Below the pieces are notes generated by a model. It worked only from the letters and a program-made list of their open reading frames with translations, had not been told where the DNA came from and did not search any database. From NCBI RefSeq assembly GCF_000599885.1, contig NZ_JFGT01000002.1, forward strand, positions 744,001-808,000: a stretch of 64,000 bases of DNA, read 5' to 3'. Below are positions 19,349 to 31,986 of this stretch, piece after piece (within the stretch, counting starts at the first letter, position 1; each line of letters starts with the position of its first letter). The DNA is from Pantoea sp. IMH (GTDB lineage Bacteria > Pseudomonadota > Gammaproteobacteria > Enterobacterales > Enterobacteriaceae). The translations under genes and the position numbers were made by a program.

Positions 19349-19377
19349 AAAAAAAGAGCGGCTGTTACGCCGCTCTT
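19349..19377 (-). terminator. recA intrinsic terminator
   Basis: On the minus strand AAGAGCGGC / GCCGCTCTT with a six-base loop is followed by seven T residues, about 40 bases past the recA stop. Confidence 0.9.
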
Positions 19378-19417
19378 TCATCTCTGAACTGACCTCAGCG
19401 GAGAGAACACCGCTGGA

Positions 19418-20494
<1,077 letters not shown>

Positions 20495-20551
20495 TCATCA
20501 TGCGGGGTAAAGACGCGCTCGGCGGCTTTGCTCATAGTCAATACGGGGACA

Positions 20552-20579
20552 ATTATACTGTATAGTCATACAGTATCAA
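20552..20579 (-). promoter_or_regulatory. recA promoter
   Basis: On the minus strand TTGATA (20574-20579) and TATAAT (20552-20557) are spaced 16 bp, and the spacer is exactly filled by a LexA operator. The same architecture is found at E. coli recA. Confidence 0.9.
20558..20573 (-). promoter_or_regulatory. LexA operator (SOS box) of recA
   Basis: CTGTATAGTCATACAG on the plus strand matches the CTGT-N8-ACAG core with the usual alternating A/T centre. It sits between the -35 and -10 hexamers, so LexA would block polymerase directly. Confidence 0.92.
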
Positions 20580-20581
20580 GT

Positions 20582-21082
20582 TTATTTTTTGAGAAAATAG
20601 TCACGCAGCTTCAGCAGCGCGCAGGCCGTGGCCTGGCGGCGAACGGCCTCCCGGTCGCCGCTAAAAATTTCACGCAGGGCGAGCGTCGGCTGCCCCTGAG
20701 CCGCGAAGGCAAACCAGACGGTGCCAACCGGTTTTTCTGCCGAACCACCATCTGGTCCGGCAATCCCACTGACGGAAACGGCGAATTGCGCTTTTGCTTT
20801 GGCTCTCGCGCCCTCCGCCATCTCTTTGACGACCGGCTCACTGACGGCACCAGCCTGCTCAAGCGACGCCGCCGTCACGCCCACCAGCTCCTGTTTAGCC
20901 TCATTACTATAGGTGACAAAACCACGCTCAAACCACTGCGAGCTGCCCGGGATATCCGTCAACACTTTCGCTATCCAGCCGCCAGTACAGGATTCTGCGG
21001 TAGTCATCGTCGCGCCGAGCTTAAGCAGGCGCTCCCCCACATCTGCGCTTAGCTGCGCCAGTTCCTTATCCGTCATCATCAT
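20582..21082 (-). CDS. pncC: Nicotinamide-nucleotide amidohydrolase (CinA C-terminal type)
   Basis: 166-residue stand-alone CinA C-terminal domain protein (E. coli PncC/YgaD) that deamidates NMN to nicotinic acid mononucleotide for NAD recycling. The family motif 'TTAESCTGGWIAKVLTDIPGSS' begins near residue 27, and 'VSGIAGPDGGSAEKPVGTVW' near 103. Three ATGs occur in a row at the start; GAGGGAG is best spaced to the first, while E. coli homology fits the third. It is located just upstream of recA as in E. coli. Confidence 0.95.
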   Translation of the reverse strand: MMMTDKELAQLSADVGERLLKLGATMTTAESCTGGWIAKVLTDIPGSSQWFERGFVTYSNEAKQELVGVTAASLEQAGAVSEPVVKEMAEGARAKAKAQFAVSVSGIAGPDGGSAEKPVGTVWFAFAAQGQPTLALREIFSGDREAVRRQATACALLKLRDYFLKK

Positions 21083-21205
21083 TCAAAAGCTCCCTCAGCA
21101 AAATAAACGTCAGATTACCACTGTTTATGCGTCTCACGCTGAGAAATGCCCCGCTATGCGGCCGCCTTTCCAGCCATGGTATTGCGGTGAGATTTGCCAC
21201 CGCAC

Positions 21206-21979
21206 TCAACCTCTCCTGGCGACGATAAACAGGCGTGGATAGGGCATCAGCACACTGCCATCCTGCCTTGGCTGATAAGCGGAAACCAACTCAGCGAGAT
21301 AGCGTGTGAGATAAGCCGCTTGTTCAGCCTGATCCAGCGATGCCAAAAACGGCCGCAGTCCGGTCGATCTCAGCCAGTCAATCATTGCCGAATGGGAAGG
21401 CATGACGTGATAGTAAGTGGTTCGCCAGATGTCCACCGAACACCCTACGGCACTTAGCAGGTCATAGTAAGCTTCCGTGGTAAGCAGGGATTGCCGGTGC
21501 GAGGGGTCGTGATGAATCTTAGCCCGCCACACGCCGCTTTCAGCCACTTTCCGCATCAGACGATGAGTCGGCTGATCAAGATTATCCGGCATCTGCACCG
21601 CCAGCACGCCTCCTTTGGCTAGTTGAGCAACCAGCGTTGGCAGCAGCGTGGCGTGATCGCTCAGCCATTGTAGCGAAGCATTGGCATAAAGGAGATCCTG
21701 AGGTGAACTGGCGCGCCAGCCCTGAATGTCCGCCTGTTCGAACCGACAGCCGGGAAGACGCTGAAGCGCCTGTTCCAGCATCGCCTGCGAGCTGTCGACA
21801 CCGGTGATGTAGGCCTCCGGCCACGCCTGACAGAGCAGTGCGGTGCTGTTACCGGGGCCACAGCCCAGATCGGTGATATGCTGAACCTGACGAAGCGGGA
21901 TCCGGGAAAGTAACTCTTTTGCCGGTCGGGTCCGCTCAGCTTCAAACTGCCGGTAAAGATCGGGGTTCCAGTCTGTCAT
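21206..21979 (-). CDS. tam: Trans-aconitate 2-methyltransferase
   Basis: 257-residue class I AdoMet methyltransferase. The glycine-rich motif '[12 protein letters not shown]' (residue ~36) and '[10 protein letters not shown]' carry the cofactor site, followed by '[11 protein letters not shown]' and '[12 protein letters not shown]'. These blocks match E. coli Tam, which methylates trans-aconitate, an inhibitor of aconitase formed spontaneously from cis-aconitate. E. coli tam lies elsewhere in its chromosome; here it sits between pncC and a lipoprotein hydrolase, transcribed alone. Confidence 0.88.
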   Translation of the reverse strand: MTDWNPDLYRQFEAERTRPAKELLSRIPLRQVQHITDLGCGPGNSTALLCQAWPEAYITGVDSSQAMLEQALQRLPGCRFEQADIQGWRASSPQDLLYANASLQWLSDHATLLPTLVAQLAKGGVLAVQMPDNLDQPTHRLMRKVAESGVWRAKIHHDPSHRQSLLTTEAYYDLLSAVGCSVDIWRTTYYHVMPSHSAMIDWLRSTGLRPFLASLDQAEQAAYLTRYLAELVSAYQPRQDGSVLMPYPRLFIVARRG

Positions 21980-22157
21980 CTTTTTCTCTTATGTAAGATC
22001 GGCTTCACCTGATTAACTTTAGAAGCTCCTGGCGGCAGGGCAAAGATTCAATTGCCGCAGAACATTTTCCTGTGCTCTTATGCAGATCCGGGATGGATGT
22101 TCAGACTTCAACAACGAAATCCGGTTGCACTCATTTTTAACAGGGATACGCAGAAGA

Positions 22158-23330
22158 ATGCGCATAGCCTCACTCTTTGCTGGTGTAGTTATCATGCTGC
22201 TGGCTGGCTGCGGGCATTCGTCACAGCAGCATCCGCCTTCCGGGCAATCTACTTTTGCGCAGTATCAGCGGGAAACCACGCATTGGGTGCAGCAGCACCG
22301 TGATTTTCAGAGCCCCGACAGAAAGATGGAGCTACGCTGGAATACGCCACAGGAGTGGCGTCCGGAAGGTCGCGCGCAAAAAGGCATCCTGTTAATCCAC
22401 GGTCTGGGCGACGCTCCTGGCTCCTTTACGGATATTGCGCCCGAACTGGCCAGGCAGGGCTTTCTGGTGCGCAGCGTGCTGCTACCAGGGCACGGTACAC
22501 GACCGGAAGACTTAAACGCCGTCTCGGTTAATGACTGGCGCCGCGTGGTCAGTGAACAGGCGACGCTCCTGCAAAAAGAGGTGGATGAAGTCTGGCTGGG
22601 TGGGTTTTCTACCGGCGCGAATCTGGCGATTGAATATGCCGTTAAGCATCCTGAAGTGGCAGGGATGCTGCTATTTTCCCCTGCCATAAAATCCAATGAA
22701 CCGCTGGTCGCATTGACGCCTTTCATCGCCCCTTTCCGGCAGTGGTTAAAAGCTCCCCGCACGGGTTATCCCCTACAGCGCCCGACGCGCTATATGATTG
22801 TCCCCACCAACGGATTTGCCCAGTTCTGGTACTCCAGCAGCGCGGCGCAAGCCGCTTTGCACCGCCATCCTTACGATAAACCGGTACTGATGGTCCTGAC
22901 TGAACATGATTCGGTGCTCGATACACCAGCAATGCTGAAAGCGTTTGATCAGCAGTTTACCTCGCCGCGAAGTCGTCTGATCTGGTATGGCGCTCCTCAG
23001 CGAGAACGGGTGCTGTCCCGTAGGGTACTCGTACGCCCTGACGCCCTTCCCCGGCAACGTATCAGCCAGTTTTCGCATATGTCAGTGCTGTTTTCGCCGC
23101 AAAACCCGGTTTACGGCGTCAGGGGAAGCGACCGGATGTGTGAGAATGGTCAGCGTGAAGAGAATTATCGCGCCTGCCGGCAGGGCGCAGAGGTCTGGTT
23201 CTCAGCCTGGGGTTATCGCGAAGTTGGGAAAATCCACGCCCGGCTGACCTGGAATCCGTGGTTCAGTTGGCAAAACGAAATAATGACGCAGGTTGTGACT
23301 GAAGAAAATAGCAGCCCCGATCGCGGATAA
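22158..23330 (+). CDS. Predicted lipoprotein alpha/beta hydrolase
   Basis: 390-residue protein starting MRIASLFAGVVIMLLAGCG, a lipoprotein signal peptide with lipobox LAGC, so the enzyme is probably anchored in the envelope. The hydrolase fold follows: oxyanion region 'LLIHGLGDAPGSF', nucleophile elbow 'GFSTGAN' (GxSxG) and an acid in 'VLTEHDSVLD'. It resembles carboxylesterases/monoacylglycerol lipases of the S33 group; the substrate is unknown. The frame is open 26 codons further upstream, but the signal peptide places the start at 22158. No homologue is known to me at this position in E. coli. Confidence 0.75.
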   Translation: MRIASLFAGVVIMLLAGCGHSSQQHPPSGQSTFAQYQRETTHWVQQHRDFQSPDRKMELRWNTPQEWRPEGRAQKGILLIHGLGDAPGSFTDIAPELARQGFLVRSVLLPGHGTRPEDLNAVSVNDWRRVVSEQATLLQKEVDEVWLGGFSTGANLAIEYAVKHPEVAGMLLFSPAIKSNEPLVALTPFIAPFRQWLKAPRTGYPLQRPTRYMIVPTNGFAQFWYSSSAAQAALHRHPYDKPVLMVLTEHDSVLDTPAMLKAFDQQFTSPRSRLIWYGAPQRERVLSRRVLVRPDALPRQRISQFSHMSVLFSPQNPVYGVRGSDRMCENGQREENYRACRQGAEVWFSAWGYREVGKIHARLTWNPWFSWQNEIMTQVVTEENSSPDRG

Positions 23331-23397
23331 GTCAAAAGACCTGACTTAGGGCTGAAATTTTACGCCGCCGCTGCCTGACTGAGCATTCCCTGCGGGT

Positions 23398-23424
23398 AAA
23401 AAAACCGGCCCGTGAGGCCGGTTT
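23398..23424 (-). terminator. mltB intrinsic terminator
   Basis: On the minus strand AAACCGGCC / GGCCGGTTT with a five-base loop runs into seven T residues, 23 bases after the mltB stop. The plus-strand side lacks a comparable T-run. Confidence 0.85.
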
Positions 23425-23446
23425 GGTGATCATGCCAGCGAAGCGG

Positions 23447-24523
23447 TTACTGCCCCCCTCTGGCATCCCGTACTGCCAGGCCCAGTTGCCATACGGCCAT
23501 GGCGTAGTGGTTGCTGTGATTGTAGCGGGTGATGGTGTAGAAGTTCGGCAGGCCGAACCAGTATTGATAGCTTTTCCCCATATCAAACCGCAGCAGGCTG
23601 ACCTGCTGATTCTCATCCAGCCTGACATCCGCCCGGTAGCCCGCCGCCGCCAGCGATGAGACAGAATAGCGGGTACTGAAGCCGGTCTTTAATCCGCTCT
23701 CGCCGCCGCTGACCTGTAGCGCTACCGTGCCATCTTTCAGCCAGCCGTGGGCGCTGAAGTAGTGCGCAACGCTGCCGATGGCATCGACCGGATCCCAGAG
23801 ATTAATATGACCATCGCCGTTAAAATCCACCGCGTAGCTTTTGAATGAGGAAGGCATAAACTGGCCGTAACCCATGGCACCGGCATAAGAGCCCCGCAGA
23901 TCCAGCGGGTCATCCCCTTCATCACGTGCCATCAGCAGGAAGGTTTCCAGCTCGCCGCTGAAAAATTTTGCCCGTCGCGGATAGTTGAACGCCAGAGTGG
24001 CAAGCGCATCAATGATTCGCGTTTTGCCCATCACGCGTCCCCAGCGGGTTTCCACACCGATAATGCCCACGATGATTTCCGGCGGCACGCCGTAAGTCTG
24101 ATAAGCACGCTGCAAGGCGTCCTGATACTGATTCCAGAATGCCACGCCGTTCTGCACGTTTGAGGGGGTAATAAACTTGGCGCGGTAGCGGAGCCAGGCA
24201 CCGTTAGGCCCGGTTGGCCCCTGAGTTGTCGGCGCCTGGCGATCCATCAGCCGGATCACCCAGTCCAGGTTTTTTGTCTGCGCCAGAATGTTATGCAACT
24301 GCTGGCGGTCAAAGTTATGTTCACGCACCATTTTATCGATAAATGCTTCCGCTGCCGGATTGGTGGCAAAATCGCCGCCCAGCGGGGCCACGTTGTGCGA
24401 AGGCTGTAACAGGAAACGATCGCCTCCCTTAAAAGGGTTGCCGTGCGGTTCAGGCGGCGGGGCTTTACTGCTGCAGGCGGACAACAGGAGCAACGCAGGT
24501 AAAACGGTGACCAGATAACGCAT
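23447..24523 (-). CDS. mltB: Membrane-bound lytic murein transglycosylase B
   Basis: 358-residue lipoprotein (signal peptide with lipobox LSAC, lipidated Cys near residue 17) that cleaves peptidoglycan glycan strands to 1,6-anhydro products. The catalytic Glu is in 'IIGVETRWGRVMG' and the family motif 'GAMGYGQFMPSSFKSYAVDFNGDG' carries the substrate and calcium-binding region. Length matches E. coli MltB (361). It neighbours pncC at one remove, as in E. coli, with tam and a hydrolase inserted. Confidence 0.96.
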   Translation of the reverse strand: MRYLVTVLPALLLLSACSSKAPPPEPHGNPFKGGDRFLLQPSHNVAPLGGDFATNPAAEAFIDKMVREHNFDRQQLHNILAQTKNLDWVIRLMDRQAPTTQGPTGPNGAWLRYRAKFITPSNVQNGVAFWNQYQDALQRAYQTYGVPPEIIVGIIGVETRWGRVMGKTRIIDALATLAFNYPRRAKFFSGELETFLLMARDEGDDPLDLRGSYAGAMGYGQFMPSSFKSYAVDFNGDGHINLWDPVDAIGSVAHYFSAHGWLKDGTVALQVSGGESGLKTGFSTRYSVSSLAAAGYRADVRLDENQQVSLLRFDMGKSYQYWFGLPNFYTITRYNHSNHYAMAVWQLGLAVRDARGGQ

Positions 24524-24721
24524 TCAATATCCAGAGTGAAAAGCGGAACAGTAGCCCTTATGGTAGAGCATCGCTCCTGAACATGAAAATAGATGGCCGG
24601 TAAATTCCCCCGCAATTTTTGATTTTTTTCCGGCTCGTTTCCCTGACCAGAAAGCCGTTGACACTGTGAAAATAAAACGCTATTTCATTTATCAGGAATT
24701 TGTGTTTAATCAGGAGGCGTG

Positions 24722-25309
24722 ATGAGCAAACAGGCTGCGGTACTGCTGGCCCCGGGATTTGAAGAGGCGGAAGCCTTTATTCTGATCGATGTGTTAAATC
24801 GTCTGCACGTGAAGGTAACGACCGTGGCCTGCCACGATTCCCGTGAAGTCATCAGCTATCATGCAGTGCCTGTGATCGCTGATGTGCTGCTAACGCAGCT
24901 GGATCAGGAGTTTGATGCTGTGGTCATCCCCGGTGGCCCGGAGGGAACGGTTAATCTGGCGGCAAACCCGCTGGTTACGGACTTTATACGTCGTCACGAC
25001 GAGGCGGGAAAATGGATTGCCCCCATCTGTTCGGCGGCAGCACGCGTGCTCGGTGGCCATCATCTGCTGAAGGGACGCCGCTATACCTGTTCCGGGGATC
25101 TCTATAAAGGCATCAGCGATGGCGTCTATACCGGCGAAAACGTGACCGAGGATGGCAATCTGATCAGCGGAAAAGGCCTGGGCGTGACCTTTGACTTTGC
25201 TTTCCAGCTCGCCTGGCGACTGACTGGCGATACGGCCACCGCCGATTTTCAGGCCGATCACATTTATTACGATAACTGGCGTTCCGACCGTGGTGTCAAC
25301 GCCCGGTAA
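24722..25309 (+). CDS. DJ-1/PfpI family protein
   Basis: 195-residue ThiJ/DJ-1 superfamily member. The conserved Glu is in 'LLAPGFEEAEAF' (Glu15), and the reactive cysteine is Cys103 in the elbow 'IAPICSAAARVL'. The C-terminal 'GKGLGVTFDFAFQLA' also fits DJ-1. Relatives include YajL and glyoxalase III-type enzymes, but identity to YajL is limited, so no exact role is assigned. AGGAGG lies 4 bases before the ATG at 24722; a GTG at 24719 is too close to it. It is divergent from mltB and convergent with the fucose operon. Confidence 0.8.
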   Translation: MSKQAAVLLAPGFEEAEAFILIDVLNRLHVKVTTVACHDSREVISYHAVPVIADVLLTQLDQEFDAVVIPGGPEGTVNLAANPLVTDFIRRHDEAGKWIAPICSAAARVLGGHHLLKGRRYTCSGDLYKGISDGVYTGENVTEDGNLISGKGLGVTFDFAFQLAWRLTGDTATADFQADHIYYDNWRSDRGVNAR

Positions 25310-25315
25310 TCTGTG

Positions 25316-25347
25316 CCGTCGGCAGACCTGCTCCGCCGACGGTTTTA
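25316..25347 (+). terminator. Terminator after the DJ-1 family gene
   Basis: CCGTCGGC / GCCGACGG with an 11-base loop is followed by TTTTA on the plus strand, 7 bases after the stop. It abuts the stop codon of the convergent lactate dehydrogenase gene. Confidence 0.8.
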
Positions 25348-26484
25348 TTACAGCGCCACCAGCGAATCCCGGCTGATATCGGCCACCGATTTCGCACCGG
25401 TCAGGGTCATGGCCACGCGCATCTCTTTCTCCATCAGCGTCAGTAAATTCACCACGCCCGCTTCGCCCGCCGCGGCCAGCGCGTAAACAAATGCCCTGCC
25501 CAGCAGCACGCTATCTGCCCCCAGCGCGATCATTCTGACCACATCCAGTCCGGTGCGAATGCCGGAGTCGGCCAGAATCTTGATCTCTCCTTTCACCGCA
25601 TCCGCAATGGCCGGTAACGCCCGGGCAGTGGAAAGCACGCCGTCCAGCTGGCGTCCGCCATGGTTAGAGACCACAATACCGTCTGCGCCAAAGCTGACGG
25701 CATCCTTCGCATCCTGCGGATCGAGAATACCTTTGATGATCATCGGCCCTTTCCAGAACTCCCGGATCCACTCAAGATCCTTCCAGGAGATCGAAGGGTC
25801 GAAGTTGGCGCCCAGCCAGCCGATATAATCTTCCAGCGTAGTCGGCTTCCCGCGATAGGCGGAAACGTTGCCCAAATCGTGAGGTTTGCCGTTCAGCCCA
25901 ACGTCCCAGGCCCACTGCGGATGCATCATCGCCTGCACAATACGCCGTGAAGCCGCGTTAGCGCCGCTCATACCGGAGTGCGCATCACGGTAGCGGGCGC
26001 CGGGAACCGGCATATCGACCGTAAAGATCAGGGTTTTCACCCCGGCGGCCTGCGCTCTCTCCAGCGCATTTCGCATAAAACCACGATCTTTCAGCACATA
26101 GAGCTGAAACCACATCGGCCGGTCGATAGCGGGCGCAACTTCTTCAATAGGACACACAGAGACGGTCGAGAGCGTAAAGGGAATGCCTTTACTGGCGGCG
26201 GCGCGGGCCGCCTGGACTTCACCGCGCCGGGCGTACATCCCGGTCAGGCCCACCGGCGCCAGGATCACCGGCATCGCCAGGTCTTCACCAAACAGCGTGG
26301 TGTTCAGACTGAGTTCAGACATATTTTTCAGTATGCGCTGACGAAGCGCAATATCAGCCAGATCCTCTGTGTTGCGCCGCAGGGTATGCTCTCCATAAGC
26401 TCCACCATCAATATAGTGAAACAAGAAAGGGGGCAGCCTGCGCTGCGCTGCCGCCCGATAGTCCGTTGATGCAGATATGATCAT
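25348..26484 (-). CDS. lldD: FMN-dependent L-lactate dehydrogenase (LldD type), last gene of the fucose operon
   Basis: 378-residue alpha-hydroxyacid oxidase, closely similar to E. coli LldD from its first residue ([14 protein letters not shown]). FMN and substrate motifs include '[14 protein letters not shown]', '[20 protein letters not shown]' and the catalytic His in '[14 protein letters not shown]' near residue 275. It oxidises L-lactate to pyruvate at the inner membrane, passing electrons to quinone. It ends about 15-18 residues before the E. coli protein, losing the C-terminal tail. It lies 15 bases after the transporter gene, and the fucose pathway yields L-lactate, so its place here makes metabolic sense. 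Confidence 0.92.
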   Translation of the reverse strand: MIISASTDYRAAAQRRLPPFLFHYIDGGAYGEHTLRRNTEDLADIALRQRILKNMSELSLNTTLFGEDLAMPVILAPVGLTGMYARRGEVQAARAAASKGIPFTLSTVSVCPIEEVAPAIDRPMWFQLYVLKDRGFMRNALERAQAAGVKTLIFTVDMPVPGARYRDAHSGMSGANAASRRIVQAMMHPQWAWDVGLNGKPHDLGNVSAYRGKPTTLEDYIGWLGANFDPSISWKDLEWIREFWKGPMIIKGILDPQDAKDAVSFGADGIVVSNHGGRQLDGVLSTARALPAIADAVKGEIKILADSGIRTGLDVVRMIALGADSVLLGRAFVYALAAAGEAGVVNLLTLMEKEMRVAMTLTGAKSVADISRDSLVAL

Positions 26485-26499
26485 CTACTCTCCTGCCTG

Positions 26500-27732
26500 T
26501 TAGTGATGCGCTCGCTGGCGGAGTCCGTAAGCCAGTACCACAGCGAAACAAAGTAAAGGTAAAGCATAGGCGACTGCGGTACTGTAGCGGTCCGCGACAG
26601 CGCCCATCAGGTAAGGCATGATCGCGCCCCCCACAATCGCCATGATCATCAGCGAACTGGCGCGTTTAGTCTGTTTGCCCATGTTTTTGACGCCCATAGC
26701 AAACAGCGTGGGGAACATAATCGACATAAAGAAAAATATTGCTACCAGGGCAATGACCGACAGAGTCTCCACGCCCGAAACCACCACGGCGCAGAGCAGG
26801 ATATTGATCGCGGCGTATACCACCAGCAGCGTAGCCGGACGCACACGTCCCATCAGCCAGGTACTGAAAAAGCGTCCAACCATAAAGCTAATCATCCCTA
26901 CCGAAAGCAGATAGGAGGCATTCTGGTTTGAGAGGTTTTGCCAGTGCTCGGTAGTGTAGTTGATAAAAAAGGCGCCTACGCCGACCTGGGCCGCAACATA
27001 AAAAAATTGTGCAATCACGCCACCGGTAAAATGCCCATGCTGCCAGAGACTTTTTCTGTCGCCGCTGCTCTCTTCGGCCTCCTGCGCACGGATATCCGGC
27101 AGACGCGTGCGGCCAAAAACAAAAGCGATCGCCAGCACCAGCACCGCGATAACCACGTAAGTAGTTTTCACCGAGGCCAGCCCTTCCGTGGTCGTTCCCT
27201 GGGTGGCTGAGAAGAAGAGCGAGCCGCCAATAACCGGGCCGATAAACTGGCCTAATCCGTTAAAGGATTGCGACAGATTCAAGCGTCGTTCGGCACCGGA
27301 AGGATCGCCCAGCACGGTGGCGTAAGGATTTGCCGCCGTTTCAAGACATCCCAGCCCCAGCGCGATGACAAACAGCGCCAGTAAAAACAGGTTAAAACTC
27401 GCCGCCGCCGCCGCGGGCACAAAGAGCAGCGCGCCCAGCGCATAGAGGCAGAGTCCTACCAGTACACCGGCTTTATAGCCGTAGCGATCCATAAAGAAGC
27501 CCGCCGGCAGCGCGATAACAAAATAGGCACCAAAGTAAGCCGCCTGCAGCAGTCCTGACTGCGCTTTGGTAACGTGAAGCACATCCTGAAAGTGTTTATT
27601 CAGCACATCCAGCAGCCCGTAGGAGAGGCCCCACAGAAAAAACAGGACGGTAACCAGCGTAAAAGCGAGCCGGTAGTTTGATACGGCGTTCTGCCCGCGC
27701 CAGGCCGGTGCAGTCGTTTTATTGACGAGCAT
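26500..27732 (-). CDS. fucP: L-fucose:H+ symporter-type MFS transporter
   Basis: 410-residue major-facilitator protein with about 12 hydrophobic helices. It shares FucP hallmarks: 'LFFLWGLSYGLLDVLN' in helix 1, 'GLGCLETAANPYATVLG' in helix 4 and 'RLNLSQSFNGLGQFIGPV' in helix 5. E. coli FucP imports L-fucose with protons. Operon context with fucose-pathway genes supports the same substrate, though related sugars are possible. An upstream in-frame start at 27774 exists; the ATG at 27732 is preferred because it follows GAGGAA. It sits 82 bases after the mutarotase gene. Confidence 0.85.
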   Translation of the reverse strand: MLVNKTTAPAWRGQNAVSNYRLAFTLVTVLFFLWGLSYGLLDVLNKHFQDVLHVTKAQSGLLQAAYFGAYFVIALPAGFFMDRYGYKAGVLVGLCLYALGALLFVPAAAAASFNLFLLALFVIALGLGCLETAANPYATVLGDPSGAERRLNLSQSFNGLGQFIGPVIGGSLFFSATQGTTTEGLASVKTTYVVIAVLVLAIAFVFGRTRLPDIRAQEAEESSGDRKSLWQHGHFTGGVIAQFFYVAAQVGVGAFFINYTTEHWQNLSNQNASYLLSVGMISFMVGRFFSTWLMGRVRPATLLVVYAAINILLCAVVVSGVETLSVIALVAIFFFMSIMFPTLFAMGVKNMGKQTKRASSLMIMAIVGGAIMPYLMGAVADRYSTAVAYALPLLCFAVVLAYGLRQRAHH

Positions 27733-27814
27733 ATTTCGTTCCTCGGTAGCTGTTGCCAGTACAGCGAAAAACACCGGCAGAGAGATTAGGTTTCCTGCAT
27801 AACGCAGCGATTCG

Positions 27815-29791
<1,977 letters not shown>

Positions 29792-29792
<1 letters not shown>

Positions 29793-31081
29793 CAGTTCGG
29801 CGCCTGAGCAACAAAACGGTAGGCTTCAATCGACGCCGGAAACATTTCGATGGAGAAACCAGGATGCTCAGGCGGCATATAAGCCGCGCCTTTAATCACG
29901 CAGGGATGGACAAAGTGCTCATGCAGATGGTCAACATATTCAATCACCCGGCCTTCATGTGTCCCGGCGATGCAGAGATAGTCAATCATCGACAGATGCT
30001 GAACGTATTCGCACAGTCCCACTCCGCCAGCATGCGGGCAGACCGGCAAATCATATTTTGCCGCCATCAGCATCACCGCCAGGATCTCATTGACTCCTCC
30101 CATGCGGCAGGCGTCGATCTGCACCACGTCAATCGCTTCCCGCATAATGAACTGTTTGAACATGATGCGGTTCTGGCACATTTCCCCCGTGGCAACTTTT
30201 ACCGGCGCGATGCTTTCGCGTATGCGCCGGTGACCTTCGATGTCGTCCGGGCTGGTGGGCTCTTCGATAAACCAGGGTCTGGCAAAAGCCAGCTTATTCA
30301 CCCACTCTATTGCCTCACCGGTTTCCCAGACCTGATTGGCGTCGATCATCAGTTTACGATCCGGCCCGATTACGTCGCGGGCAATCGTGACCCGGCGGAT
30401 ATCATCTTCCAGATCCCGGCCAACTTTCAGCTTCAGATAATCGAAACCGGCATCCACCGCCTGCTGACAAAGGCGACGGAGTTTATCGTCCGGATAGCCG
30501 AGCCAGCCTGCCGAGGTGGTGTAACAGGGATAGCCCTCCTCCAGCAGAGAGGTGAGGCGCCGGGCTTTATTATCCGCCCGCTGTTGCAGCATCGTCAGCG
30601 CTTCTTCCGGCGTGATGCAGTCGGTGATGTAGCGGAAATCGATGCAGCGCACCAGCTCTTCGGGAGACATCTCCGCCACCAGTCGCCACAGCGGTTTGCC
30701 TTCCGCCTTACTCCATAAATCCCAGACGGCATTGATCACCGCGCCCGTCGCAAGATGAATCGCGCCTTTGTCCGGGCCAATCCAGCGCAGCTGGCTGTCG
30801 CTGGTAAAATCACGCCAGAACGCGCCCATATCCGCTGCGATATCTGCCAGGTTGCGACCGACAATCTGGTGCGTCAGCGCCCGGATCGCCGCACAGCAGA
30901 TATCATTGCCGCGTCCGATGGTAAAGGTCAGGCCATGACCGCTCAGCGCCGGATTATCGGTTTCCAGTATCACGTAGGCCGCTGAATAGTCGGGATCGGG
31001 GTTCATGGCGTCGGAACCATCCAGCGAAAGAGAGGTAGGAAAACGCACGTCTTCGACGCGTAATGCCGTGATCGTTGTCAT
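29792..31081 (-). CDS. L-fuconate dehydratase (enolase superfamily)
   Basis: 429-residue member of the mandelate-racemase subgroup, strikingly like human ENOSF1 and Xanthomonas FucD: 'DVRFPTSLSLDGSDAMNPDP', 'RWIGPDKGAIHLATGAVINA', 'IDFRYITD'. Catalytic Lys is in 'YLKLKVGRD' near residue 218. Metal ligands lie in 'MIDANQVW', 'FIEEPTSPDD' and 'ATGEMCQNR', and the catalytic His in 'PVCPHAGGVGLCEY'. It removes water from L-fuconate to give 2-keto-3-deoxy-L-fuconate. This is the best-diagnosed enzyme of the operon and anchors the pathway call. Confidence 0.92.
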
Positions 31082-31106
31082 GAATGCTTCCTTAACTGAA
31101 CGGATT

Positions 31107-31949
31107 TCAGGCCTGTTTTGTTAACTGGAGCTGTTCGCCCAGCCCTTCGATACCGAGGCGCATCTCCTGTCCGGCACGCAGATAGACCGGTGGCTTTTGC
31201 CCCATACCGACGCCTGGCGGCGTACCGGTTGAGATCACATCGCCCGGCTGAAGGCTCATAAAGCGGCTGAGATAGCTGATAACCTCCGGCACCTTAAAGA
31301 CCATGGTGCTGGTGTTGCCGTTCTGATAGCGTTTGCCATCCACTTCCAGCCACAGGCTCAGATTGTGCGGATCGGGGATTTCATCGGTAGTAACCAGCCA
31401 GGGGCCGAGCGGGCCGAAGGTATCGCAGCCTTTGCCCTTGTCCCAGGTGCCGCCGCGCTCAATCTGAAATTCGCGCTCCGAAACATCGTTGATGACGCAG
31501 TAGCCGGCAACGTGTGAAAGCGCATCCGCCTCGCTGATATAGCGTCCGCCGGTGCCGATCACCACGCCAAGCTCCACTTCCCAGTCGGTTTTCACCGAGT
31601 CTCGCGGGATCTCAACCGCATCATTCGGCCCAACGATGGCGCTGGTCCACTTGCTGAAAACGACCGGCTCTTTCGGGATTTCCGCCCCGGTTTCCGCAGC
31701 GTGATCGGCGTAGTTCAGGCCGATACAGATAAATTTCCCGACCTGCCCCACGCAGGGGCCGATACGCGGCGAGCCTTCCACCAGCGGCAGCGTATCGGGC
31801 GAAATCTGGCGAAGCTTAGCCAGTGAGGCGGGCAGCAGTGCGCTTCCGGCCAGATCGTCGATCGTTTGTGATAAATCCCGCAATTTGCCCTGCTGATCGA
31901 GCATGGCCGGACGTTCCTGGCCAGGCTGGCCGTAGCGTACTAATTTCAT
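31107..31949 (-). CDS. Fumarylacetoacetate-hydrolase family enzyme, probable 2,4-diketo-3-deoxy-L-fuconate hydrolase
   Basis: 280-residue FAH-fold protein. Metal ligands are legible: Glu-x-Glu in 'DWEVELGVVIG' near residue 115 and Asp in 'VINDVSEREFQ' near 150; 'GDVISTGTPPGVGMG' is the C-terminal family block. In the fucose pathway this family cleaves 2,4-diketo-3-deoxy-L-fuconate to pyruvate and L-lactate. Other FAH members act on ureidoglycolate or catechol-derived acids, but the neighbours point to fucose. It lies 25 bases before the dehydratase and 37 after the second SDR. Confidence 0.85.
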   Translation of the reverse strand: MKLVRYGQPGQERPAMLDQQGKLRDLSQTIDDLAGSALLPASLAKLRQISPDTLPLVEGSPRIGPCVGQVGKFICIGLNYADHAAETGAEIPKEPVVFSKWTSAIVGPNDAVEIPRDSVKTDWEVELGVVIGTGGRYISEADALSHVAGYCVINDVSEREFQIERGGTWDKGKGCDTFGPLGPWLVTTDEIPDPHNLSLWLEVDGKRYQNGNTSTMVFKVPEVISYLSRFMSLQPGDVISTGTPPGVGMGQKPPVYLRAGQEMRLGIEGLGEQLQLTKQA

Positions 31950-31986
31950 AACGTTTCCTCAGATCGCTAAAAGGTTAACAGGCGGA

